Position numbers and translations under genes: made by a program
The notes under the pieces: generated by a model
What the model was told of the DNA's origin: nothing
Database searches by the model: none
What the model saw: the letters and a program-made list of their open reading frames with translations, nothing else
Part shown: positions 1-8,325 of the stretch, piece after piece
Layout: every line of letters starts with the position of its first letter
Position numbering within the stretch: position 1 is the stretch's first letter
Assembly: GCA_942492905.1 (NCBI GenBank)
Contig: OW818657.1
Coordinates: 5,952,001-6,016,000 of the forward strand
Direction of reading: 5' to 3'
DNA length: 64,000 nucleotides
Source of the DNA: CAIZWU01 sp942492905
Lineage (GTDB): Bacteria; Verrucomicrobiota; Verrucomicrobiia; Verrucomicrobiales; V1-33

Positions 1-1
1 T

Positions 2-1222
2 AACATCATCCCCCGCGTCCGGCCGGATCTGATCCACTGCAACGACTGGATGACCGGCCTGATCCCGGCCGCCGCCCGCCGCTTCCGCATCCCCTGCCTC
101 TTCACCGTGCACAATATCCACACGGAAAAAATGACCCTGGAGGGCATCGAAGGCAGCGGCATTGATGCTGCCCAATTCTGGAATCAGCTCTACTACTCGA
201 CCATTCCCTACAACTACGAAACCGCCCGGCCGCGCGCCCCGGTTGATCTGCTGGCCTCCGGGATTTTCGCCGCGCACTACATCAATTCCGTCAGCCCGAC
301 CTTCCTCAATGAAGTCGCCGATGGCCATCACTCCTTTGTTCCTGACGCCGTGAGGACGGAGATCAAAAACAAACGGGATGCCGGTTGTGCCGTGGGCATC
401 CTGAATGCGCCGGATGATTCCTACAACCCCTCCACCGACCCCGCTCTTCCCCTCAACTATAACGCGGATAACTTCCTCGAAGGAAAGCGTGCCGCCAAAC
501 GCCTGCTCCAGGAAAAAACCGGCCTGCGCCGCGACGCGGATGCCCCGCTGCTCTTCTGGCCCAGCCGGCTGGATCCAGTCCAAAAAGGCCCGCAGCTCCT
601 GACAGATATCCTTTACCAAACCCTCGCGGATTACGAGGACGAAGGCCTCCAGCTCGCGGTGGTGGCCAATGGCGAATATCAGCGGCACTTCCACGACATT
701 GTGCGTCATCATGCCCTGCAAAACCGCGTCACTGTCTGCAACTTCAACGAGAACCTGTCCCGGCTCGCCTATGCCGCATCGGACTTCACCCTGATGCCCA
801 GCCGCTTCGAGCCCTGCGGTCTTCCCCAGATGGTGGCCCCGATCTACGGCAGCCTCACGATCGCCCATAACACCGGCGGCCTGAAGGATACCGTGCACCA
901 TCTCAATGAGGAAGGCACCGCCGGAAATGGCTTCGTATTTGATCATTTCAGCGCCTCCGGCCTGCGCTGGGCCATTGACCGTGCCTTGGATTTCCACCGC
1001 CGTCCCGCGGCTGACCGGCAAGCCACCCTGCGGCGGGTCATGCAGGAATCCCTCAAGGAATTCAACCACGCCGAAACCGCCCGCTGCTATTTCGAAATCT
1101 ACGAGGCCATGCTTCATCGTCCCCTGGTCGTCGAAGACGAGGAGCTTGAACAGTCCACCGCACCCGCGAAGCGCGCCTCCGGCACCGTCCGTGGCCCCCG
1201 TGGCAAAAAAGCCACTGCTTAG
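2..1222 (+). CDS. glgA: Glycogen synthase (ADP-glucose type, GT5), 5' end cut by window edge
   Basis: The enzyme extends alpha-1,4-glucan chains from a nucleotide sugar in the cytoplasm. The frame is open from base 2, ahead of the first ATG at 50, and reads HCNDWMTGLIP there, the end of the conserved substrate-binding motif of bacterial glycogen synthases; the true start therefore lies before the window. The C-terminal GT-B half holds SRFEPCGLPQ, containing the first Glu of the retaining-GT E-x7-E motif, followed by an NTGGLKDTV donor loop, both standard for GT5. A short basic tail (RGPRGKKATA) follows. The branching enzyme begins 21 bases after the stop, so the two are probably one transcript. 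Family assignment is firm; ADP-glucose preference is by family. Confidence 0.93.
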   Translation, partial: NIIPRVRPDLIHCNDWMTGLIPAAARRFRIPCLFTVHNIHTEKMTLEGIEGSGIDAAQFWNQLYYSTIPYNYETARPRAPVDLLASGIFAAHYINSVSPTFLNEVADGHHSFVPDAVRTEIKNKRDAGCAVGILNAPDDSYNPSTDPALPLNYNADNFLEGKRAAKRLLQEKTGLRRDADAPLLFWPSRLDPVQKGPQLLTDILYQTLADYEDEGLQLAVVANGEYQRHFHDIVRHHALQNRVTVCNFNENLSRLAYAASDFTLMPSRFEPCGLPQMVAPIYGSLTIAHNTGGLKDTVHHLNEEGTAGNGFVFDHFSASGLRWAIDRALDFHRRPAADRQATLRRVMQESLKEFNHAETARCYFEIYEAMLHRPLVVEDEELEQSTAPAKRASGTVRGPRGKKATA

Positions 1223-1243
1223 CCTACGCCACTCCTTCCGCGC

Positions 1244-3277
1244 ATGTCCCAGACTCCACCGTCCCTTCCGGGTACGCCACCGCCGCGGGCCCGCCTGCGT
1301 GATGATGCCTGGCTGGCGCCCTACCTGCCGGATCTTGATCGCCGCCGGGACAAAACCACCGGTCTGCTCCGCCAACTCACGGAAAACGGCCGCGTCTCCC
1401 TCCCGGAATTCTCCTTGGGCCACCACTACTATGGATTGCACCGCACCAGTAGCGGCTGGGTTTTCCGCGAGTGGGCTCCCCATGCCAGCGCCATTTTCCT
1501 GACGGGAGATTTCTGTGGCTGGCAGCAACTCCCGGAACTGGCGCTGCAGCGGCTCAATGCCCATGGAGACTGGGAACTGCAGTTGCCCCTGTCCACCCTG
1601 ACCCACGGCCAGCATTACCGGCTCGACGTCTTCTGGCCCGGCGGCTGGGGAGACCGCATCCCCGCGTGGTCCCAGCGGGTCGTCCAGGATCCCCAATCCC
1701 TCATTTTCACCGCCCAGGTCTGGGACGTGCCGCCCTACGTCTGGAAAAACTCCCGGCCTCCCCACCTGCCGGACCGGCCGCTCCTCATTTACGAAGCCCA
1801 CATCGGCATGGCGCAGGAGACGCCGAAAGTCGGCTCCTACCGCGAGTTTCAGGACCTCATCCTTCCCCGCATCGTCGCCGCCGGCTACAACGCGGTGCAG
1901 ATCATGGGCATCCTTGAGCACCCCTACTACGGCTCCTTCGGTTATCATGTCAGCAGCTTCTTTGCCCCCAGCAGCCGCTTTGGGACCCCGGAGGAATTCA
2001 AGGAACTGGTCGACACTGCCCACGGCCTCGGTCTCGCTGTGATCATCGACCTGATCCATTCGCACAGCGTCAAAAACGAAAGTGACGGCATCTCGCGTTT
2101 TGATGGCTCTCTCTATCAATACTTCCACGAAGGCGACCGCGGCGAGCACCCGGCCTGGGACAGCCGCTGCTTCGACTACGGCAAGCCCGCCGTCCTGCAT
2201 TTCCTGCTCTCCAATTGCCGGTGCTGGACCGAGGACTATCAACTCGACGGCTTCCGCTTCGACGGCATCACCTCCATGCTCTACTTTGACCATGGTCTCG
2301 GCAAGGCCTTTACCGGTTACGACGACTACTTCCATCCCGGGATTGATGAGGACGCCCTCGCCTACCTCGCCCTCGCCAATCAACTGATCCACACCCTGAA
2401 CCCCGGGGCCCTCACCATCGCCGAGGATGTGTCAGGCATGCCTGGCCTCGCGGCGCCCGTGGAGGAGGGAGGCGCCGGCTTCGACTACCGCCTCGCCATG
2501 GGGGTGCCGGATCTGTGGGGCAAGCTCGGCTCCGACACCCCGGACGAAGCATGGAATGTCGAAACCCTCTGGCATGAACTCACCAGCCGCCGCGCCGAGG
2601 AACGGGTCATCAGTTATGTCGAAAGTCATGACCAGGCCATCGTCGGCGGGAAAACCTTTATTTTCCGCCTGCTGGATGCCGCCATCTACACCGACATGGC
2701 CCTGTCCACCACCAACCCGCACGTGGACCGCGGCATCGCCCTCTGGAAGCTCGCCCGCCTCCTCACCCTCACCACTGCGGCTCATGGTTATCTGAATTTC
2801 ATCGGGAATGAGTTCGGCCACCCGGAGTGGGTGGACTTCCCCCGCGCCGGCAACCAGTGGTCCTATCACTACGCCCGCCGCCAGTGGTCCCTGCGCGACA
2901 ATCCGGATCTGAAATACCACGCGCTCGGCGATTTCGATGCCGCCATCATGCACCTGGTGGGCGACCCCGCCATCTTTGCTGCCCCGCCTTACAAACACTA
3001 CAGCCACGTCAGCGACCAGGTGATGGTCATCCAACGCGGCGATCTTCTGATCGCCTTCAACTTCCACCCCGTCCGCAGCTTCACGGACCATGCGGTTCCC
3101 GCCCCGGCTGGATCATGGGAACTGGTGCTGGATACGGACGAGCCACGTTTCGCCGGTCTCGGCCGGCTCGCCCTCCACCAGCGCTATCAAACCATCCCCG
3201 TGGACGGGTCGCCACAACTGCTCCTCTACCTCCCCGCCCGATGTGCCCTCGTACTGGCCCGTTCCCCCTCCGGCTGA
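1244..3277 (+). CDS. glgB: 1,4-alpha-glucan branching enzyme, eukaryote-like GH13 subfamily
   Basis: The enzyme cuts alpha-1,4 chains and reattaches them as alpha-1,6 branches on glycogen. The 677-residue protein has an N-terminal CBM48-like region (about 60-160), a GH13 barrel and a C-terminal beta domain. Catalytic residues are visible: nucleophile Asp340 in DGFRFDGITSMLY, acid Glu394 in IAEDVSGMPG, and Asp463 in YVESHDQA. The wording of these motifs, plus GNEFGHPEWVDFPR and SYHYARRQWSL, is that of eukaryotic GBE1/starch branching enzymes rather than of E. coli GlgB. The start ATG at 1244 follows glgA by 21 bases. Function is firm; the subfamily statement rests on remembered motif wording. 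Confidence 0.93.
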   Translation: MSQTPPSLPGTPPPRARLRDDAWLAPYLPDLDRRRDKTTGLLRQLTENGRVSLPEFSLGHHYYGLHRTSSGWVFREWAPHASAIFLTGDFCGWQQLPELALQRLNAHGDWELQLPLSTLTHGQHYRLDVFWPGGWGDRIPAWSQRVVQDPQSLIFTAQVWDVPPYVWKNSRPPHLPDRPLLIYEAHIGMAQETPKVGSYREFQDLILPRIVAAGYNAVQIMGILEHPYYGSFGYHVSSFFAPSSRFGTPEEFKELVDTAHGLGLAVIIDLIHSHSVKNESDGISRFDGSLYQYFHEGDRGEHPAWDSRCFDYGKPAVLHFLLSNCRCWTEDYQLDGFRFDGITSMLYFDHGLGKAFTGYDDYFHPGIDEDALAYLALANQLIHTLNPGALTIAEDVSGMPGLAAPVEEGGAGFDYRLAMGVPDLWGKLGSDTPDEAWNVETLWHELTSRRAEERVISYVESHDQAIVGGKTFIFRLLDAAIYTDMALSTTNPHVDRGIALWKLARLLTLTTAAHGYLNFIGNEFGHPEWVDFPRAGNQWSYHYARRQWSLRDNPDLKYHALGDFDAAIMHLVGDPAIFAAPPYKHYSHVSDQVMVIQRGDLLIAFNFHPVRSFTDHAVPAPAGSWELVLDTDEPRFAGLGRLALHQRYQTIPVDGSPQLLLYLPARCALVLARSPSG

Positions 3278-3399
3278 AGTCCTGGGTCCGGCAGAAAAAA
3301 TATCTCCCCGACTGAAATCCAGGACCATAGATTCCGAGTATTATCTGAAGACTTGCCCGTCTCCCTCAAGTCCATCCCAACCTGCCACCAGCCAAAACC

Positions 3400-3843
3400 A
3401 TGAGCGATCCTACACCACCCAGCATTCCTCCGGTTCCAGAAGAAACGTCCTATACCCCTCCAGCAGGGCAAATCATTCCGCCGCCCCCGGTCACCGAGAC
3501 AGGGCTGACCCCCAATGATAAAACAATGGGGATGCTGAGCCACCTCATCGCGCTGGCCGGTTTTCTGATTCCCTTCGGAAGCATCATCGGGCCCTTGGTC
3601 ATCTGGTTGACCCAGAAGGATAAATCCGCCTATCTCGACTATCATGGCAAGGAATCCCTGAACTTCCAGATTACGATCGGCATTGCGGTGGTGTGCTGCA
3701 TGGTGCTCAGCCTCATACTGATCGGAATTCCCATGCTTTTTGCCGTGGGGATCTATGGTTTGGTCATGACTATTATTGCCGGAATCAAAGCGAACGAAGG
3801 GGTGCGATACCGTTATCCCTACACGCTCCGTCTCGTAAAATAA
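3400..3843 (+). CDS. DUF4870 domain membrane protein
   Basis: This 147-residue protein starts with a proline-rich cytosolic tail (about 1-45) and then has the DUF4870 pattern: MGMLSHLIALAGFLIPFGS, a second hydrophobic run ending in WLTQKDKSAYLDYHGKESLNFQ, and two more hydrophobic segments. The YxxxHGKEsLNFQ block is diagnostic of the family. Its biochemical role is not known. It stands alone after the glycogen genes, and two strong hairpins with T-runs follow its stop codon. Confidence 0.85.
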   Translation: MSDPTPPSIPPVPEETSYTPPAGQIIPPPPVTETGLTPNDKTMGMLSHLIALAGFLIPFGSIIGPLVIWLTQKDKSAYLDYHGKESLNFQITIGIAVVCCMVLSLILIGIPMLFAVGIYGLVMTIIAGIKANEGVRYRYPYTLRLVK

Positions 3844-3853
3844 CTGATTCCGC

Positions 3854-3881
3854 CGGGGCAGGCGATTCTGCCCCGTTTTTT
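3854..3881 (+). terminator. Rho-independent terminator after the DUF4870 gene
   Basis: An 8-bp GC-rich stem (CGGGGCAG / CTGCCCCG) with a 6-base loop is followed directly by six T residues, 10 bases after the stop codon. Confidence 0.85.
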
Positions 3882-3883
3882 CT

Positions 3884-3923
3884 TGCAGGCCCGGCGCTCC
3901 AGCGCCGGGCCTGCATTTTTTTT
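3884..3923 (+). terminator. Second strong hairpin terminator
   Basis: Two 15-base arms (3884-3898 and 3901-3915) are perfect inverted repeats and are followed by eight T residues. It lies immediately after the previous terminator, giving a tandem pair before the fasciclin gene. Confidence 0.8.
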
Positions 3924-4034
3924 GCAATCATCGGCAACCGTCCCACGGAGGAGTGGCGTTGCTGCCTCTGCAGGCCACCGGCGTGTGCCGGACCGGTCAG
4001 CAGATTCAACAAAAAACCCAAAATCAGCCTCCTT

Positions 4035-4520
4035 ATGAAACTCCTCAGCACCTCCCTGTTTGCCCTCTCCGTCATCCTGTCCCCCCTCGCCGCCCGGGCG
4101 GAAGAACCCACCAAAAACGTGGTGGAAATCGCCGCCGGCAACAAGGACTTCTCCACCCTGGTCGCTGCCGTAAAAGCCGCCGGTCTCGCCGAAACCCTGA
4201 GCGGCAAAGGCCCCTTCACCATTTTCGCCCCGACCAATGAGGCCTTCGCGAAACTTCCCGCCGGCACCGTGGAAGACCTGCTCAAGCCTGAAAACAAGGC
4301 CAAGCTCACCGCGATCCTGACCTATCACGTTGTCGCCGGAAAAGTGATGGCCGCTGATGTGAAGGCCGGGAAGGTCAAGACCGTCAACGGAGCCGAGGCC
4401 ACTATCGCCACCGATGGCGGCGTCACCATCGAAAAAGCCAAGGTCGTGAAAACCGACATCGCCGGCACCAACGGCGTGATCCACGTCATCGATACCGTGA
4501 TCCTTCCTCCTGCCAAATAA
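4035..4520 (+). CDS. Secreted fasciclin (FAS1) domain protein
   Basis: The 161-residue protein has a signal peptide (1-21, cleavage after AARA) and a single FAS1 domain. Typical FAS1 blocks are present: GPFTIFAPTNEAFAKLPAGT, ILTYHVVAGKV and NGVIHVIDTVILPP. FAS1 domains mediate adhesion or protein-protein contact at the cell surface; in bacteria the partner is usually unknown. The frame stays open upstream to 3693, but the ATG at 4035 is the only start that gives a signal peptide at the N terminus. The gene is flanked by terminators and is probably monocistronic. Confidence 0.92.
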   Translation: MKLLSTSLFALSVILSPLAARAEEPTKNVVEIAAGNKDFSTLVAAVKAAGLAETLSGKGPFTIFAPTNEAFAKLPAGTVEDLLKPENKAKLTAILTYHVVAGKVMAADVKAGKVKTVNGAEATIATDGGVTIEKAKVVKTDIAGTNGVIHVIDTVILPPAK

Positions 4521-4570
4521 CCGGTCCGGAAATCAGTTTCCCGAAACCCCTCGGGAATCTCAAAAACCCA

Positions 4571-4603
4571 TGCCGCCGGTGTCACCACCGGCGGCATTTC
4601 TTT
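4571..4603 (+). terminator. Terminator after the fasciclin gene
   Basis: An 11-bp perfect stem (TGCCGCCGGTG / CACCGGCGGCA) with a four-base loop is followed by TTTCTTT. It lies between convergent genes. Confidence 0.85.
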
Positions 4604-4616
4604 GGCGGCGGCGCTC

Positions 4617-5708
4617 CTACTTCAACCCCAGCGTCAACTGCCGCAGGTTCACCTCCTGCAATCCTGACAATCCCAAACCAAGCAGCCGCAGCGGCCGTTT
4701 GACCAACTGGTGCCGGGCGAGCAGCCAGCAGGCAAAACGGTAAATGGTGGCAGCGTCCTCCAGCGGTTCCTCCACGCTGAACTGCCGTGTCAGGGTGGTG
4801 AAGTCGCCGTAGCGGACTTTGACCGACACTGTGCTGGCGGCGAGCCGGTATTTGGCTAGTTTCTGTGCCAGTTCATCCGCCTGTTCCCGCAGACAGGCCC
4901 GCAGCACCGGCCGGTCCGCCGTATCGCGGGCGAAGGTGTTTTCGCTGCTGATGCTTTTGACCTCGTCCCCAAAATCCAGCGGCCGCTCGTCCTCGCCGTG
5001 GGCCATGCGTTTGAGTTCGCGCCCCCACGAACCCACCAGCGAGCGCAGATCGGTAGTGGTGTCCTGGAGATCAGCAATAGTGTGATAGCCCGCTTTTTGC
5101 AGGGCCGCTTCGGTGACGTGGCCCACTCCGTGAATGGCCCCGACCGGCAAGGGACGCAGGAAGGCCGCCTTGCCCGAATCCGGCACCAGGGTCAATCCGT
5201 CCGGCTTGAAGGAGGACGATGCGATCTTGGCCAGCAGCTTGTTCGGGGCGATCCCGACGGTGGCGGTGAGCCGGCGTTCCCGACGGATGGCCTCCTTGAT
5301 TTCACGGGCCAGCGGCTGGGCGCTGATCAGCAGGGCATCATGGTCCTGGATGGGGGGAAGCCGGTCGGTGACATCCAGATAGGCTTCATCCACTGAAACC
5401 TGCTGCACCAGTTCCCCGGCAAACCGGCGGACAATTTCCATGATGGCATGGCTCTCGTCCCGGTAAACCTCCATGCGGGGCCTGACAAAAATCCCGTCCG
5501 GGCACAACCGCCCCGCCGTGACGCTGGCCATGGCTGAGCGCACCCCGGATTTCCGGGCTTCATAACTGGCCGCACACACCACCCCGCGCCGCTCCGGCGG
5601 TCCGCCCACAATCACCGGTTTCCCCTGCCACTCCGGCTGATCACGCTGCTCCACCGACGCGTAGAAGGCGTCCATATCGAGGTGGAAAATGACGCGGGGA
5701 AGAGACAT
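4617..5708 (-). CDS. dinB: DNA polymerase IV (Y family)
   Basis: This is a translesion DNA polymerase. The 363-residue protein begins MSLPRVIFHLDMDAFYASVE, the first metal-binding motif of Y-family polymerases, and has the second catalytic block VSVDEAYLDVTD near residue 100. A helix-hairpin-helix region (GAIHGVGHVTEAALQKAG) and a little-finger region (YGDFTTLTRQFSVEEP) follow in the expected order. The frame is open upstream to 6107, but the ATG at 5708 places the catalytic motif at the usual distance from the N terminus. It stands alone. No SOS box was identified in the 240 bases upstream. Confidence 0.94.
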   Translation of the reverse strand: MSLPRVIFHLDMDAFYASVEQRDQPEWQGKPVIVGGPPERRGVVCAASYEARKSGVRSAMASVTAGRLCPDGIFVRPRMEVYRDESHAIMEIVRRFAGELVQQVSVDEAYLDVTDRLPPIQDHDALLISAQPLAREIKEAIRRERRLTATVGIAPNKLLAKIASSSFKPDGLTLVPDSGKAAFLRPLPVGAIHGVGHVTEAALQKAGYHTIADLQDTTTDLRSLVGSWGRELKRMAHGEDERPLDFGDEVKSISSENTFARDTADRPVLRACLREQADELAQKLAKYRLAASTVSVKVRYGDFTTLTRQFSVEEPLEDAATIYRFACWLLARHQLVKRPLRLLGLGLSGLQEVNLRQLTLGLK

Positions 5709-5950
5709 GAGGGGGCTGTGCGGGCGATGCAATATCGACAGGCAGCAGCAGCGGTCCAGTTCGACTTGCGTGCTCAACCCAGTCCCTGCGGCCATCCCGG
5801 ATCCACCACCATAGTCCCTGCATAACCAAAATCTCAACTGAAGCCACGCGGACCGGAGGATTCCACCCGCAAGAGCGGGACCGACGATTAAAAAATGACC
5901 TTCGGTGTCCCGGCGGCATCCGGTGACCGGGTTGGAGCGATAGTAGAGGG

Positions 5951-6733
5951 ATGAAAATGACTCCCTGGTTTTTTCTTCCTCGGCTTTGGTGCGGCATGGG
6001 GTTGGTGCTGGTTTGGCTGAGTACAGCGGCTTGTCAGGGGCAGTCTGTGGCCGGATGGATGAGCCGGGGCGATGAATTGGATGCGCAGCAACAGACCAAG
6101 GCGGCATTGGCGGCCTATTTGGAAGGGGAGAAGCTCGGGGTACCCCCAGCGGCCTTGCTGCACCGGCTGGCCAAACAATATGGGCTTTCCATGAATGATG
6201 AGCCGACGGAACCGCGGAAAAAAGCCGCAGGGGAAAAGGCGCTGGCTTACGCCCGGCGGAGTGTGGCGGCGGACCCGAAGGACGCGGACGCCCACGTGGC
6301 CCTGGCCATTTGTTATGGGAGGTTGGCGCGCTTTCAGGACACCAAGGTCCAGATTGCCTGGTCCCGGCTCATCAAGGAGTCGGCAGACGAAGGGCTGCGA
6401 CTGAATCCGGATCATGAATTGGGCTGCTACGTGCTGGGTTCGTGGCACTACGAAATGGCGGGACTGAATCCGGTGAAGCGGGCTCTGGCCCGGATGATTT
6501 ACGGGGCGCTGCCTCCGGCCTCGTATGCGGAGGCAGCGGCGTATTTCAAAAGGGCGATTGCCCTGAATCCGGCCCGGATGGCCAGTTACATTGATCTGGG
6601 CATGACCTATGTGGAGCTGGACGATGAGACTTCTGCCAAAAACATGCTGACTATAGGGCTGGCATTACCCGACCGGGACCGGGATGACCCCATGGTGCGG
6701 GCACGGGGAAAACAGGCCCTGGCCGACCTGTGA
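5951..6733 (+). CDS. Secreted TPR protein resembling regulator of microtubule dynamics (RMDN)
   Basis: The 260-residue protein has an N-terminal hydrophobic signal (about 8-30), then tetratricopeptide-like helices. The block LGCYVLGSWHYEMAGL, followed by RMIYGALPPASYAEAAAYF and KRAIALNP, matches the wording of the RMDN family (human RMDN1-3), whose bacterial members have no established function. STAAC could be a weak lipobox, so a lipoprotein is possible. The gene is divergent from dinB and is followed by a hairpin at 6874-6910. The TPR call is firm; the RMDN resemblance is from memory of the family pattern. Confidence 0.72.
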   Translation: MKMTPWFFLPRLWCGMGLVLVWLSTAACQGQSVAGWMSRGDELDAQQQTKAALAAYLEGEKLGVPPAALLHRLAKQYGLSMNDEPTEPRKKAAGEKALAYARRSVAADPKDADAHVALAICYGRLARFQDTKVQIAWSRLIKESADEGLRLNPDHELGCYVLGSWHYEMAGLNPVKRALARMIYGALPPASYAEAAAYFKRAIALNPARMASYIDLGMTYVELDDETSAKNMLTIGLALPDRDRDDPMVRARGKQALADL

Positions 6734-6873
6734 AAGGGGCTTGGGACGGGGCTTGTTTCGGGTTTGCAGAAAATAATCGGCGGTTGGAAAAAATTAATCA
6801 AAAACTCATCGAAATGTCTTGCCACGCGCCCCGGATTTCACTAATCTCTAATTATTCTCTTGGGGGGGAATAG

Positions 6874-6919
6874 CAACTCCGGGTCGCTGGTAAAACAGCG
6901 CCCGGAGTTGTTTCTTTTC
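6874..6919 (+). terminator. Long hairpin with T-rich tail (terminator or leader structure)
   Basis: CAACTCCGGG (6874-6883) pairs with CCCGGAGTTG (6901-6910), and an inner CGCTG/CAGCG stem extends it; TTTCTTTTC follows. It is 140 bases after the TPR gene and 60 bases before the FAD oxidoreductase, so it could end the first transcript or act in the leader of the second. Confidence 0.7.
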
Positions 6920-6969
6920 AGGCGGGGCGCTTGCGCAGGAGCGGGGCTGGGGCTTTCGGAGGAACGACA

Positions 6970-8244
6970 ATGGAGCGCACTGAAGTGATCATCATCGGAG
7001 CCGGACTGGCCGGGCTTTGTTGTGCCCGCCGCTTGGTGGAAAGCGGCGTGCGGGTGACGGTGCTGGAGGCTTCCGACGGGGTGGGGGGAAGGATCCGGAC
7101 GGATGTGGTGGACGGATTCCGGCTGGACCGGGGATTTCAGGTCCTGCTGACGGCTTACCCGGAAGCCCGGCGGGTTTTGGATTATGAATCGTTGAATTTG
7201 AAGCCGTTTTACCCGGGCAGTCTCGTGCGGGTCGGGCAGCAGTGGCACCGGATGGCCGATCCTTGGCACGAACCCCTGGATGCGCTGCGGAGTTTTTCCA
7301 ATCCAGTGGGAACCCCATGGGACAAGGTGAAGGCGGGCCTGTTGAGTCTGCGGCTCAATGCAGGCTTGGCCCACTCCCCGTCCCGCCAACCGGAGATTTC
7401 CACCCTGGCCTGGCTTCAGCAGCGATTTTCCCCTTCGATGATCGAGCGTTTTTTCCGGCCTTTCATGGCGGGGGTTCTCCTCGACCGCGAGTTGGAAGCG
7501 GGGAGCCGGTGGTTTGAGTCCCTTTACCGGCTGTTCTCCACCGGACAGACTGTGGTACCGGCCCTCGGCATGGAGGAGATCCCACGGCAAATCGCAGAAA
7601 CGTTGCCCCGGGGGACCCTGCGGCTGCATTCCCGGGTGGAAGCCCTGCAGGCGGATGCCCTGAAGGTGCGGCTGGCAGACGGCGGGGAAATCACCGCGCG
7701 GGCCATCGTGGTGGCGACCGAAGCCAATGCGGCAGCGGCCCTGACAGGGACGCTTTTGCCGCCAGTGGAGTCCCGGATGGTGCGTAGTTGGTGGTTTACC
7801 GCGCTCGCGGCACCCCATTCCGAGCCCGTGCTTTACCTCAACGGCAACGGGGCAGGTCCTATCAACAATGCGGCCTGGCTGAGCAATGTGAGCCGCGACT
7901 ACGCCCCGATGGGTCAGGCACTGCTCAATGTGACCACTTTGCCCGGGATGGAAGGATGGGACGATGAGGCTGCGGTGCGGCGGCAGTTGCGCGATTGGTT
8001 CGGCCCCATCACGGACGACTGGCAGCTGCTCCGGGAGCAGTTGATTCCGCAGGCCTTGCCGGTGCCCGCTCAGGTCAATCCCCGATTTGAGGGACGCCCG
8101 CCGCGTTTGGCTCCGGGACTTTTTGTGGCGGGCGACCATCATGCGACAGCTTCGATCAATGGGGCGATGGTTTCGGGTCGGCGGGCAGCCGAGGCAGTCC
8201 TGACGGAGTTCGCCGCCGCTCCAGCGACCGGGGAGCTGTTGTAA
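6970..8244 (+). CDS. FAD-dependent amine-oxidase superfamily oxidoreductase
   Basis: The 424-residue protein begins with a dinucleotide-binding motif, VIIIGAGLAGLCCARRL, then EASDGVGGRIRTD, the second FAD-binding block of the amine oxidase/phytoene desaturase/protoporphyrinogen oxidase superfamily. Near the C terminus, APGLFVAGDHH is the usual FAD-contacting end motif. The substrate cannot be read from sequence. The ATG at 6970 is preferred over one at 6931 because a CGGAGGA ribosome site lies just before it and the Rossmann strand follows directly. No pathway partners are adjacent. Confidence 0.85.
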   Translation: MERTEVIIIGAGLAGLCCARRLVESGVRVTVLEASDGVGGRIRTDVVDGFRLDRGFQVLLTAYPEARRVLDYESLNLKPFYPGSLVRVGQQWHRMADPWHEPLDALRSFSNPVGTPWDKVKAGLLSLRLNAGLAHSPSRQPEISTLAWLQQRFSPSMIERFFRPFMAGVLLDRELEAGSRWFESLYRLFSTGQTVVPALGMEEIPRQIAETLPRGTLRLHSRVEALQADALKVRLADGGEITARAIVVATEANAAAALTGTLLPPVESRMVRSWWFTALAAPHSEPVLYLNGNGAGPINNAAWLSNVSRDYAPMGQALLNVTTLPGMEGWDDEAAVRRQLRDWFGPITDDWQLLREQLIPQALPVPAQVNPRFEGRPPRLAPGLFVAGDHHATASINGAMVSGRRAAEAVLTEFAAAPATGELL

Positions 8245-8291
8245 AACGGGTTATAAGTGGGGATGAAAACTTTTTTCTAATTCCTACTTGC

Positions 8292-8316
8292 GTAGTATAC
8301 ATTTCTCAAATACTAC
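8292..8316. promoter_or_regulatory. Inverted repeat upstream of the Rrf2 gene, candidate operator
   Basis: GTAGTAT (8292-8298) and ATACTAC (8310-8316) are a perfect inverted repeat 11 bases apart, ending 10 bases before the Rrf2 start codon. A further CTAC at 8284-8287 gives an overlapping CTAC-TTGC-GTAG palindrome. Position and symmetry suggest autoregulation by the Rrf2 protein; this is inference. Confidence 0.5.
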
Positions 8317-8325
8317 TCGTGCACC

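Noticed and set aside
6841..8142. A 433-residue minus-strand frame opposite the FAD oxidoreductase
   Set aside because: The sense gene has clear FAD-binding motifs; this frame shows none and is rich in Pro, His and Gln.
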